Part shown: positions 11,623-22,384 of the stretch, in pieces | Position numbering within the stretch: the stretch's first letter is position 1 | Layout of the letters: each line of letters begins with the position of its first letter | Source: Ligustrum vulgare | Taxonomy: Eukaryota > Streptophyta > Magnoliopsida > Lamiales > Oleaceae | DNA: 64,000 nucleotides | Direction: 5' to 3' | NCBI GenBank assembly: GCA_963555705.1 | Contig: OY743180.1 | Span: forward strand, 30,970,129-31,034,128 | Program-made: the position numbers and the translations under genes | Notes under the pieces: model-generated | The model's database searches: none | Told to the model about the DNA's origin: nothing | The model's input: only the letters and a program-made list of their open reading frames with translations

Positions 11623-12842
11623 TTACAGCAAGAGAATCCACCGAATAAGTCTTGGCTTTGCATCCTTCTTCGAAAACAAGTACTTCAAAGTTGCATGATT
11701 AGAATAAATATTCACTTTAGTACCAAGCAAATATTGATGAAATTTTTCCAAAGCAAAAACAACAGGTAAAATTTCTTTTTCTGTGGTTGAATAGTTGGTT
11801 TGTGCATTATCAAGTGTCCTGGAGGTGTAATAAATGGCGTGATGGGCTCCCCAACTTTTGTCCAAGCACAGAACCAACTGCATAATTATTTGCATCACAC
11901 ATGATTTCAAATGGGAGGCTCCAATCTGGTGGTTGAATAATTGGTGCTGAGGTGAGCATACCCTTCAATTTATCAAATGCTCCTTTACACGCCTCTTCAA
12001 ATTCAAAGACCATGTCTTTTTGCAATAATTTACACGTGGGCTGAGTGATCTTGGAAAAATCCTTGATAAAGCGCATGTAAAACCTTGCATGTCCAAAAAA
12101 AGAGCGAACTTCCCTCACAGTCGTGAGGTAGGGCAAAGATTTAATAATGTCTATCGTAGCTTTATCAACTTCAATACCCTTAGAGGACACAACATGGCCT
12201 AAAATAATTCCTCGATCAACCATAAAATGACATTTTTTATAGTTCAAAAATAGGTTTGTTTCTGGGCATCTTCCAAGAACTTTTGTGAGGTTTGTTAAAC
12301 ATGCATCAAAAGAATTACCATAGTGTAAAATCATCTATGAATACCTCTATGATGTTCTCCACATAATCTAAAAATATACTAACTATACATCTGGAATATA
12401 GCGGGGCATTGCAAAGTCCAAACAACATTCGTCTATATGCAAAGGTGCAAAAAGGGCACATGAATGTGCTTTTCTCTTGATCTTCAGGTGCAACTGGAAT
12501 ATGGTGAAACCCTAAATAACCATCAAGAAAACAATAATGAGTATGCCCTGCTACATGCTCAAGCATTTAATCAGTAAATGGGAGCAATAAGTGATCTTTT
12601 CTAGTTGCTGCATTTAACTTCCTATAATCAATACACACCTGCCATCCATTTTCCACACGAGTAGGGACCATCTCACCTTTTGAATTTCTAATCACTGTTA
12701 TACCTATTTTGTTTGGGACCATCTGAACTGGACTTACCCATTTAATGGAAAAAATTGGATAGATCATACCTGCATCCGGAAGTTTCAAGATTTCTTTCTT
12801 TACCACTTCCATCACTGGTGGATTCAGTCTTTGTTGGGCTTC
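11623..12842 (-). pseudogene. H reverse transcriptase and RNase H pseudogene
   Basis: On the minus strand the RT palm begins at 12842 with EAQQRLNP, then WVSPVQ and VCIDYRKLNAATRKDH. A nonsense codon at 12567-12569 replaces the usual Q before MLEHVAGH. The polymerase site VFIDDF lies near 12340. RT thumb and RNase H (CDANNYAVGSVLG, TTEKEILPVVFALEKF) continue to 11623, with frame changes near 12320 and 11850. The N-terminal residues lie across N, at 20427-20545. Inactive. Confidence 0.85.
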
Positions 12843-14377
12843 TGATAAGTGTATTTTATACACTTATTTGTACGTCTAAATTAGAATAAATTATTGTTGT
12901 TTTAGAATATATGCTCCTTAATTTGTGTTTATTTGTTTACTTTTCAGAAAATGTCCCAATCGAAGAAGAATGAAGCAATTAATGGAAAAATGATACAATT
13001 GGATGTTAATTAGAGCTAAACTGGACAAGTGAGGAGTTTGTAACGTCAACCGGGAAGGTTCATGGTGCTCAAGTGAACAAATCAGAGGTTGAAGGACCCA
13101 AGTGAAGGAATTGAGAGCTTAAATGGGCAAATCGAGAAGAAGATAAAGTTTGGGGACTAAATTGCAACAATTGGAAGTTGAGGATTGAAGGTGCAATTAA
13201 AAGTCAAGGACCAACTTACACAGCCGGAAAAAGATGGAAAATTGCATTGCAACGTCCTTCCTCGTGATCGCGGAATTTCTACCACGTGATCGCGAGGTGC
13301 CTCGAATTTTTCAACAGAGAGTTTTACCTATGCCTACGCGATCGCGAGGTTTTATACCACGTGATCGCTTGGCTTTCCGGCTGGGCCAAATATGGGCTTT
13401 TTCTCGCGATTTTCAACAGCATTCTCGCTTTTTGACCTATGTTTTCTCCAAAACCTATAAATACAACTCATTAGGCACGAAAATAGGACCTTTGCCTCTC
13501 CATAGAACGAGCCACAACTGAGAATTCAACATCAAATCCTTGGAGATTCCAACATCGCAGAGGGATGTGAATTGAAAACAATTGAAGAATTGATAATTGG
13601 TGCAATCTTTCCATTCTTTATATTGTTTTTCAATGAACGTTTATTTTTACTGTTTTTGTTATTTCATGATGATGTGTAACTAATTTTAACGTTGAGATGA
13701 ACGATGTAGCCTAATCATATTATTTTAATTTCATATTCCTTGTTTTAACGCTTTGATGTATGTGTTGATTTATTATTGCGTTTAATGCGTGAATGAACTG
13801 GCCACTTAGTCATGATTTTATGTGTTATTTCCATAATCCGAGAGGTTAGTTAATAACATAGATCTAGGTAATAAATCTGGTAATTGAACGAGAGATAGAG
13901 ATATACTATTGTAATTATTGCGGTCGTGTGTGAATTCTTGTGTTTAATGCATCTAGATAAGGAATATTCGGACCCTCTGTAGAGATACAAGGTTGACTTA
14001 TTTAGGTAGGATTGATTTAAACTCGAGAGAGGAATCTCAACTTGAATCAGTGAATTCGATCGATCACATATTTAGAAAATAAAATATGGAATTGGAATTA
14101 ATTTAATTGGCTAGGTGAAATCGTGAATCTCAACCACTTTACAATCATCTTTTAAAACAAAACAATTTCATAATTTAATTATTTAATTCATCTTCTTAGT
14201 TTTAATTTAAAACATCAAATTCATTTGTCTGTTCAAATAAAGTTTAGAACTAAAATATTTCGGTACTTAGTAAGCAGTCCTCGTGGGACGATAATCCGGA
14301 CTCCTAGGTCCACTTTATTACTTCTCACGACCCGTACACTTGCGGGGATATCTCGCATCGCGAGATATAAGTGAACA
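12843..14377 (+). repeat. N 5' LTR
   Basis: It runs from tgataagtgtat to agtgaaca and is nearly identical to 18893-20426. It contains the promoter block listed separately. The first internal base after agtgaaca is not part of any recognisable primer site. Confidence 0.95.
13262..13464 (+). promoter_or_regulatory. N 5' LTR promoter: GC palindromes and TATA box
   Basis: Four copies of a cgtgatcgcg/acgcgatcgcg-type palindrome occur in two pairs (13262-13296 and 13336-13372). A TATA box, tataaata, follows at 13456-13463. Spacing and order match the LTR promoters of D and E, although the palindrome sequence differs. Confidence 0.75.
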
Positions 14378-15201
14378 ATTTTTTCGAAAATCACGCGATA
14401 AATTTCTGCCCACTTCAACAAAATCAATCAAACCCAGAACAGGTCAACTTCGTAGGAAAAGGCAGCAGGGTGGTCCTTATTCACAAACTTACAACCCAGA
14501 ATGGAAGAATCACCCAAATTTTTCATGGTCTTACAATCAGAATGTTCAGCGGCCGCTTGGATTTCAGCAACAGCAACAATCTCAGAAAAACATATCCGAG
14601 AACATAGAAGAGTTTAATTCAGCTAGTCAAGAGTCAGAATGGTGAGATAATGAATCAAGCTGTTGAAATAAAAAAATTGAAGAAACAAATGGGAGAGCTG
14701 GCAGCTAGCAGCTCAACAAGACAGCCAGGACAGTTGCCAAGCAACACTGAAATAAACCCTCGTGAGCATGTTAATGCAATAACAACGAGAAGCGGGGTTC
14801 AGCTAACTGAAGTGACTACAGAAGAATATGAAAAGCAGAGGAACCATAAGAAAGATGTGGTGGAAGAACAGGAAAGTGAGAAAGAACAAAGGTCGATTCC
14901 TGAAGTTCATGAAAAAGTTGAAGAAGAAGTTCGAGTTCGACCACCAGTAAAAGCTTATGTGCCCCCAGTTCCTTATCCACAAAGATTGATAAAGCATCGG
15001 TTGGAGCATCAGTTTGGAAAATTTTTGGAAATATTCAAGAAACTGCACATTAATATTCCTTTTGCTGAAGCATTGGCTCAAATGCCGCTCTACTTGAAAT
15101 TCATGAAAGAGATGCTGTCAAATAAAAGGAAATTAGTTGATAATGAAACAGTAGCTCTTAGTGAAGAATGCAGTGCCAATATCCAAAAGAAGTTGCCATA
15201 G
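14378..15201 (+). pseudogene. N gag, N-terminally truncated
   Basis: The reading begins right at the LTR edge in the second half of a zinc knuckle (ENHAINFCPL), then QVNFVG. A frame change follows, then YNPEWKNHPNFSW. The C-terminal gag region (14650-15201) has INPREHVNAITTRSG and KLHINIPFAEALAQMP, and ends at a TAG at 15199-15201. The capsid core and the first zinc ligands are missing, so this could not make a normal capsid. Confidence 0.85.
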
Positions 15202-15893
15202 AAACTAACAGATCCAGGGAGTTTCTCGATCCCTTGTACTATTGGTAAATTTAATTTTGATAATGTATTGTGTGATCTTGGTGCCAGTGTCAATTTAATG
15301 CCCTTGTCTGTGTACAGGAAACTTGGTTTGGGGAGCCTAAACCAACCAATATCACACTGAAACTGGCCAATAGATCCATTCAGTACCCGTACGGTATTGT
15401 TGAGAATGTGATAGTAAAAGTAGACAAATTTTTCTTCCCAGTCGACTTTGTGATTTTAGACATGGAAGAGGACACTCAAATGCTCCTCATTCTTGGAAGG
15501 CCTTTCCTGGCTACTGGAAAAGCCTTAATCAACATTGAAAAGGGAGAAATCATTTTTAGGGTCGAAAAAGAGCAAGTCACCTTCAGTATCAAGCCAAGGC
15601 AAGACCTTGAAGTTCTAAAAGAAAGTTGCTTCAAAGTGGAAGGAGTAATTCAGAAACTAGAAGAAAATGAGAAGCAAGGGATTAAGTTCGAGGAGGATCT
15701 AATCACAAAATATGAGTTCGTAAAGGAAAAAGATGGATGGAGGGACAAAAAGGAAGAAAAGCCGAACATCCTTCAACAATTGGCTAAAAGTGAGGCTTTG
15801 GAATTTAAGAAAGTGAGAAAACGAATGGAGATATGCAAGGCAGGGAATTGCAAGAAATGCAAAGCCTCAAGAGGATCATTCAAGCCTCCATGA
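15202..15893 (+). pseudogene. N protease region and KPP-stop C-terminus
   Basis: The frame resumes after the TAG with DPGSFSIPC and the protease site [15 protein letters not shown] (about 15268-15315). A frameshift near 15333 moves reading to the 15408-15893 frame, with FPVDFVILDMEED and LILGRPFL, a lysine- and glutamate-rich tail of about 110 residues, and the terminus SFKPP-stop. RT would normally follow the protease and is absent. E ends with LKPP-stop and O with RPP-stop in the same place, so the terminus is a shared trait of the non-autonomous members. Confidence 0.85.
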
Positions 15894-15939
15894 TAAAGAA
15901 GTGCAAAAAGTCGAGCTTTAGACTTAAAACGGAGCGCTT

Positions 15940-15957
15940 GTTGGGAGGCAACCCAAC
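15940..15957 (+). other. Conserved post-coding hairpin, N copy
   Basis: gttgggaggcaacccaac: 6-bp stem, loop aggcaa, about 45 nt after the KPP-stop and following gtcgagctttagac and gcgctt, which are also conserved. Confidence 0.75.
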
Positions 15958-16292
15958 TTTTCTTCCCTTTTACTTATTATGCTTTTATTATTTATTTTAG
16001 TATTAAAATTTTAGATATATGCATGGTAGGAAATATGTTTGAGTGTTTTGCATGTTTCATGTTAAGAGCACTTGTGCATAATAGTCTATTATTGCATATT
16101 TAAGTATGTTTTTGATTTTGCATTTTTACATTAGGCTAGGTTTTTATCGTCATTCCAAACTCACACACACACTAGTTTGGATCATGAAGTTAATGTTGAA
16201 AAATCATTGCATAGATCATGAAGTGATTAGGGGGATAAAAATGATTTTGAAAATCAAAAATAGGAAAAAATTTCATTACTGCCGTGAACTAA

Positions 16293-16472
16293 GCGATCGC
16301 GGGCCTATAGGCTCTAGCGATCGCGAGTTTGCATTTAAAAATTAACAGATTCTTAAACCTTGAATCATGCGATCGCTGGCACTCCAGCCAGGCGATCGCG
16401 TGGCTTTACTGGGACCAAAATCGGCAGTTTAAGTGTTGTGCCTCATGTTTTCAATTTCAAACATTATAAACT
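16293..16472 (+). promoter_or_regulatory. N internal promoter-like block
   Basis: Four gcgatcgc palindromes (16293-16300, 16317-16327, 16369-16376, 16392-16400) are followed by ttataaa at 16464-16470. The palindrome core is the same as in N's own LTR promoter. It lies upstream of the splice donor at 16587. Promoter function is inferred from this likeness. Confidence 0.6.
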
Positions 16473-16586
16473 TTTTTTCTCTCTCTCCCCTAATCACCTC
16501 ATATTTGATCTTCCATTTTGTGTGCATGTCATCAACACCTAGTTGCACCAAATTCATTGCTATTTTCACATCCAAATCAATGAAAG

Positions 16587-17270
16587 GTATGAAATTCTTC
16601 ACTTAAATCCACGTTTACTCAAAATTTTGAAATTTTCTTTGAGTTCTTGGATTTTGAAATTGTGAATGGTGAAGAATGGGCTTAGGTTAGTGATTGGAGA
16701 TTGTGATTTTTGGTTTAGTAGACAAAAAATTTGGGTTCATTCATGCCTCCAACCCTATGCATATCCATTGATTTTTGCAATGCCCATTAAGTGTTTGATG
16801 AAATGCTACAAAGACATTCTTGTGATAATTTTAGAAATTCATTCGAGCATTTAACTTCACGACATGTTCATCATTGATTATGTGTATTTAGTTCAAGAAT
16901 TAGTTCACTACTTTACATGAAAATCAACACTGCATCGTGACAGCCCCATTGCAAGCCCCATTGCAGGCCATTGCACCTGAAAATCCACTCACGTCACCTA
17001 CTTCTTGACATTGTTTCATGACCCTATTGATCTTCAAATGAGCTGAATTTTTAATATATTTTCGATCATGCGGTGAACTTTAACGTATCAAAAGATGGCT
17101 CAGGAAAATTTATATTTTTCTAGGCGATGTCAATGCTTGAATGTGTGTTGTCGACCAATGTTGAAAATTAAAAATTTTGCCTTAACTTTAGTTTGGGGGT
17201 GTGGTACTGAACTTCCATTTCTTCTTATTGGTGTTTATGTATTCTAATGTTAATTATTTCTTATTTGCAG
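16587..17270 (+). other. Probable intron (684 nt) of the internal transcription unit, N
   Basis: The donor is tgaaag|gtatga (GT at 16587-16588) and the acceptor is ttcttatttgcag|gg (AG at 17269-17270), with a pyrimidine-rich tract. Position and length match the inferred introns of D (667 nt) and E (about 693 nt after removing G). No transcript evidence is available here. Confidence 0.6.
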
Positions 17271-18890
17271 GGAAAACACCATTCAAGACACGCCAACCCA
17301 ATTTGAACATTACAAACGAAGAGTCGATTCAACAATGCAGTGCTACAGGAAGCTTCAAGGAAATACATCCTCTACACTTGGGAAGTTTTCGTTCTCTTTT
17401 CTTTGTCTCGTTTTGCATTGTTGAATATTTTTGACAAACATTGAGGACAATGTTCATTTCAAGTTTGGGGGTGAAGATTCATTATATTCTTCATTCATTT
17501 TATATTCATTCGATTTTATTGGGATAAAAAAAAAAGTTTTAAAATGTGTTAACTTGTTTATTGCCTAGGATATAGTATGAATCAATTTGTGCTTAGGTTT
17601 GAAAATTGGACAACATGAAAGCATGAACTTATGTTGAACTAGTTATGTTTTGCTAGATTCATATTTATTGCGCACATAGCCCGTCTTGGATAATTGCTTG
17701 TGTAAGGGATTTTGTTTAATACATGTGGGGCAAATTTATGCAATTTGAACTTAGGAATGACTCGAAAATCCCTGAACTTAGATCATAAGATATCCCATCC
17801 CTAAATTAGAACCAATCATGCTAAAAGGCAAGTTTGGGGGTAAAATGGTTGGAATTTGTGTGTATTGACGGGTTGGAGGTCTGTGGTTCTTGGTTTTTCA
17901 CTTTAGTCATTACAGTTTGGTCAACTGGTATAAACCATTTCCAGCATAAAAACAGAAAAATGCTGAAGGTCTTATTCAGCTCTTCAAATGCCTTTTTGAC
18001 TCAAGTAAGTAAGTCCGAGGGGTCTTTCAAACCTGGTGCCCTAAAGCCAACTGGCTTGGGAGTCATCGACCTAAAGCTCGCTATATGGGTCAATTAGAAA
18101 GCAAGTACGGAGAGTGGACTTACACATAAGACATTATAACATCTTTAACTTTTCTGTTTAAGCCTTTATGACTCGGGCAAGTACGTCTGAGGGGTTCTTT
18201 GAACCTGGTACCCTAAAGCCAACTGGTTTGGGAGTTGCCGATCCGAAAGCCCGCTACATGGGTCATATAGAAAGCCAGTATGAAAAGTTCTGCATAAAGA
18301 TGGTAAAAGGCAGGGACATTAAAAGAAAAAGTCGTCCAATAAAAAAAAAAAATTATTGCATGGTATAAGCTTTGTTGACTGAGCTGTGGAGGTTGAGGTT
18401 GTAGAATTGGGGACTGCTTTCTTTTGATTTGTTGTGCACATTTATTTCTGATTCTGACTACCTTGTGTGGAAAAAGCAAAGAATATTTTTAGAACCCACA
18501 TAGATAAAAACCTGGGATACGAGAGAAAAAGCAGAAAGTGGTGATCATCCATACGCGTTGAAAAGAATTTCTTTAGAAATCATAGATTGACCACATGGGA
18601 TTCGGGCTTGATTATGCATAATGAGCCACACAGTGTTGAGCACATCTTTTGCATAAGTATGCTTTTGACACTGGCTATTCACACACACACTTGAGACTCT
18701 GGCAGGATATAACTAGAAATTATTTTGCATTGTTGTTCATGACGCTTACTTAGAGCTTAAATTAGTTTGGACTGTAGAGGCATATGGTAAACATGTTGAC
18801 ACAACAAAAATATTTGTTCTCTTATTTCGTTAATTTTTGTAGTTTATTTTTCATTGTTCGAGGACGAACAATAATTCTAGTTTGGGGGTA
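17137..18890 (+). repeat. Four hairpin plus polypurine modules of N, the last being the PPT
   Basis: Module a: gttgtcgaccaa near 17140-17157, then agtttgggggtg at 17190-17201. Module b: hairpin aacattgaggacaatgtt (17437-17454), then aagtttgggggtg (17461-17473). Module c: degenerate hairpin, then agtttgggggt (17831-17841). Module d: hairpin attgttcgaggacgaacaat (18853-18872), then agtttgggggta (18879-18890), which abuts the 3' LTR and is the working PPT. Confidence 0.8.
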
Positions 18891-18892
18891 TT

Positions 18893-20426
18893 TGATAAGT
18901 GTATTTTATACACTTATTTGTACGTCTAAATTAGAATAAATTATTGTCATTTTAGAATATATGCTCCTTAATTTGTGTTTATTTGTTTACTTTTCAGAAA
19001 ATGTCCCAATCGAAGAAGAATGAAGCAATTAATGGAAAAATGACACAATTGGATGTTAATTAGAGCTAAACTGGACAAGTGAGGAGTTTGTAACGTCAAC
19101 CGGGAAGGTTCATGGTGCTCAAGTGAACAAATCAGAGGTTGAAGGACCCAAGTGAAGGAATTGAGAGCTTAAATGGGCAAATCGAGAAGAAGATAAAGTT
19201 TGGGGACTAAATTGCAACAATTGGAAGTTGAGGATTGAAGGTGCAATTAAAAGTCAAGGACCAACTTGCACAGCCGGAAAAAGATGGAAAATTGCATTGC
19301 AACGTCCTTCCTCGTGATCGCGGGATTTCTACCACGTGATCGCGAGGTGCCTCGAATTTTTCAACAGAGAGTTTTACCTATGCCTACGCGATCGCGAGGT
19401 TTTATACCACGTGATCGCTTGGCTTTCCGGCTGGGCCAAATATGGGCTTTTTCTCGCGATTTTCAACAGCATTCTCGCCTTTTGACCTAGGTTTTCTCCA
19501 AAACCTATAAATACAACTCATTAGGCATTAAAATAGGACCTTTGCCTCTCCATAGAACGAGCCACAACTGAGAATTCAACATCAAATCCTTGGAGATTCC
19601 AACATCGCAGAGGGGCGTGAATTGAAAACAATTGAAGAATTGATAATTGGTGCAATCTTTCCATTCTTTATATTATTTTTCAATGAACATTTATTTTTAC
19701 TGTTTTTGTTATTTCATGATGATGTGTAACTAATTTTAACGTTGAGATGAACGATGTAGCCTAATCATATTATTTTAATTTCATATTCCTTGTTTTAACG
19801 CTTTGATGCATGTGTTGATTTATTATTGCGTTTAATCGTGAATGAACTGGCCACTTAGTCATGATTTTATGTGTTATTTCCATAATCCAAGAGGTGAGTT
19901 AATAACATAGATCTAGGTAATAAATCCGGTAATTGAACGAGAGATAGATATATACTCTTGTAATTATTGCGGTCGTGTGTGAATTCTTGTGTTTAATGCA
20001 TCTAGATAAGGAATATTCGGACCCTCTGTAGAGATACAAGGTTGACTTATTTAGGTAGGATTGATTTAAACTCGAGAGAGGAATCTCAATTTGAATCAGT
20101 GAATTCGATCGATCGCATATTTAGAAAATAAAATCTGGAATTGGAATTAATTTAATTGGCTAGGTGAAATCGTGAATCTCAACCACTTTACAATCATCTT
20201 TTAAAACAAAAAAAATTCATAATTTAATTATTTAATTCATCTTCTTAGTTTTAATTTAAAACATCAAATTCACTTGTCTGTTCAAATAAAGTTTAGAACT
20301 AAAATATTTCGGTACTTAGTAAGCAGTCCTCGTTGGACGATAATCCGGACTCCTAGGTCCACTTTATTACTTCTCACGACCCGTACACTTGCGGGAATAT
20401 CTCGCATCGCGAGATATAAGTGAACA
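18893..20426 (+). repeat. N 3' LTR
   Basis: It runs from tgataagtgtat to agtgaaca and pairs with 12843-14377. Its promoter copy lies at 19311-19513 (palindromes 19311-19347 and 19386-19423, tataaata 19506-19513). A TSD gcttc follows. Confidence 0.95.
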
Positions 20427-20911
20427 GCTTCTCTAGAGGGATTACAATCTTCTTCAAGTAATATCCTATGCATGCATATAGAAGGGCTCAATCCTTTGAT
20501 ATCAGCTATAGTCCACCCAATTGCTTGTTTAAACTCCCTAAGCACTCAAGTTAATTTTTCTTCCTCCAAGGGAGAGAGTTTCTTGGAGATAATAACTAGA
20601 AGCATTTCTCCTTCTCCTAAGAACACATACTTCATATGGACCGATCGGGGTTTCAATTCCAATTTCGGTTCCTGCTCAACATAAGAAAGAAGTTTTGTGT
20701 GAGAAGTAGGCAATTCAATTTGAGATAAATTATACCTTATAGGTTTAAGTGACTCTAGTTCATGAATTGCATCTTGCAAATCAAAATCAAACACAAAATT
20801 CTTCATATCTTTCTCTAGTCCATCAAAAGTGAGGTTCTTGCTAAGTGCAACATTCAACTTATCATCATCATTAAGATAAAAAATATTTTGTGCTAGAGAC
20901 TCGATAACATC
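20427..20911 (-). pseudogene. H linker between protease and RT, and start of RT
   Basis: On the minus strand, 20857-20549 reads a protease-RT linker (ELESLKP, HTKLLSYVEQEPKLELKP). After a nonsense codon at 20546-20548 it reads FKQAIGWTIADIKGLSP and CMHRILLEED, the usual lead-in to gypsy RT. The reading ends at the N insertion site and resumes as EAQQRLNP at 12842. The left break (20911) is the D insertion site. Confidence 0.8.
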
Positions 20912-22384
20912 TGATCGATTATTTTTTTACTCTTACCGCAAGTGTACGGTATCGAACAAGTAATAAAATGGAATTGAGTCCGAATGTCGTTCCCACAAGG
21001 ATTGAGTAGGTCTATTTTCTTAGATTAATAACCTTAACCGAAACAAATGAATATAAAGTTGTTTCTAGAGGATCCTAAATGATTATACTAAAGTAACAAA
21101 TAAATTTAAAATTATTGGTCAAAGAAACAAGTAAATGGAAATTGTAATATTTGTTTAACAAATGTATGTGAATGAAGTGCTAGGATTTAGAATCCATCTT
21201 AGTATTGATATTTCACACTATGATTCAAATAATCCATGAGAAAGTATATTATTGACGATCAATGTTCCTATAATGCCTAAAACTCTCTTTCGAACAAGAA
21301 TTAAGCATTTTCCTAATTACGATCCACCTATATTTCTATGATGAATGCTAATATTTAGGAAAGTATTAAACACACACGAACATGAAAAGATCACATAGGG
21401 CATAGTTGTATATTTCTATCCCTATCGAACCCTATGGCCATTGATTCAAGTCTAGCAAAATTCCACTCTTTCGATCATAGAAATTCGCCACAAGCATCAT
21501 ATAATTCATGCATCAAAATTATAGATGAAACTAAATACGAATCAATTACTCAAAATACCAACTGTCATAAAATTAGATAAACCAAAGCATGAAATAAGTA
21601 TCCAAGACTTCATCATAATCCTAGCACAATAGAAAATTAGCCTAGATACATTGTTAATCGCATATCACAAATATAAAGGAACTCCATCACCTATAATATG
21701 AAAAATCCAAGAATTTGGTGATGAATCTTCCACAAATCCGCTCTCCAAAACTTTGATATGCTTTTTGGTGTCTTAGGTCGAAAGAGAATGTCAAAATTCG
21801 TGTGTCCTCTTCTATATATATGCCTCCCCTCTGACCTAGGCGAAAAGGGATGAATTAAATCAGAATTCGCCTGAAAAGCCCATCAGTGGCCCAGTCGGGA
21901 TTACCGTGCGACCGCACGGTAGGATATCTTGCGGTCGCAGCCTCTAAAACCTGCCCTTCCTGTTTTCCTGCTCCTGCGACCGCACGCCTTATTCAACCGT
22001 ACGGCCGCACAGTTGTAATTTTGACTGTAATTTTTTTCTTTTAATTTCTGCAACTTGGTCCTCATACTTTATTTCTCCTCAAGTCCCCATCTTCTAATTG
22101 AAAACAATTTGATCCTTATACTTCTGAAAATCTTCGATTTCATCTTTTCTTCCACGATTCTCCTTCTTTATCCATGTTCCGCATCCCGCACTCTCGCTTT
22201 GCTCAATTTTGGTTCAATTTCCTTCCCTTTTGCTCATTTTTTTCTCTAATTGCTCCATTCTCTTGATTTCAAGATAAAACTAAAATATATGCAAATGATA
22301 GATAAATTAGTAGCAATTATTCTCAAACGACTATATAAAATCCTAATTTAAGCATGTAAATAAGTGCATAAAATGCACCTATCA
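20912..22384 (-). repeat. D 3' LTR
   Basis: On the plus strand it runs tgatcgatt ... acctatca. It is near-identical to 31866-33341 and is followed at once (plus-strand view) by the PPT complement acacccccaaact. Confidence 0.95.
21813..22013 (-). promoter_or_regulatory. D 3' LTR promoter: GC palindromes and TATA box
   Basis: On the minus strand four palindrome-type sites lie upstream of a TATA box at 21821-21813: accgtgcgaccgcacggt (21903-21920), ttgcggtcgcag (21929-21940), tgcgaccgca (21974-21983) and accgtacggccgcacagt (21996-22013). The 5' LTR has the same block at 32765-32970. Confidence 0.75.

Larger units (their letters stand above)
15894..18892 (+). other. N 3' noncoding region
   Basis: About 3 kb without a convincing ORF. 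It contains, in order, the conserved hairpin, paired palindromes with a TATA-like site, a splice donor, an intron-like stretch, an acceptor and four polypurine modules, each listed separately. A 77-codon frame at 17201-17434 crosses the acceptor and is not called a gene. Confidence 0.75.
12843..20426 (+). mobile_element. Element N: young non-autonomous Athila-like element
   Basis: Two near-identical LTRs of about 1.53 kb (12843-14377 and 18893-20426) flank a 4.5-kb interior. The TSD gcttc is perfect (12838-12842 and 20427-20431). The interior holds the C-terminal part of gag, a protease, the conserved hairpin, a promoter-like block, an intron-like segment and a PPT at 18879-18890. RT, RNase H, integrase, the N-terminal part of gag and the primer-binding site are missing. 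The high LTR identity by eye suggests a recent insertion. Confidence 0.95.
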
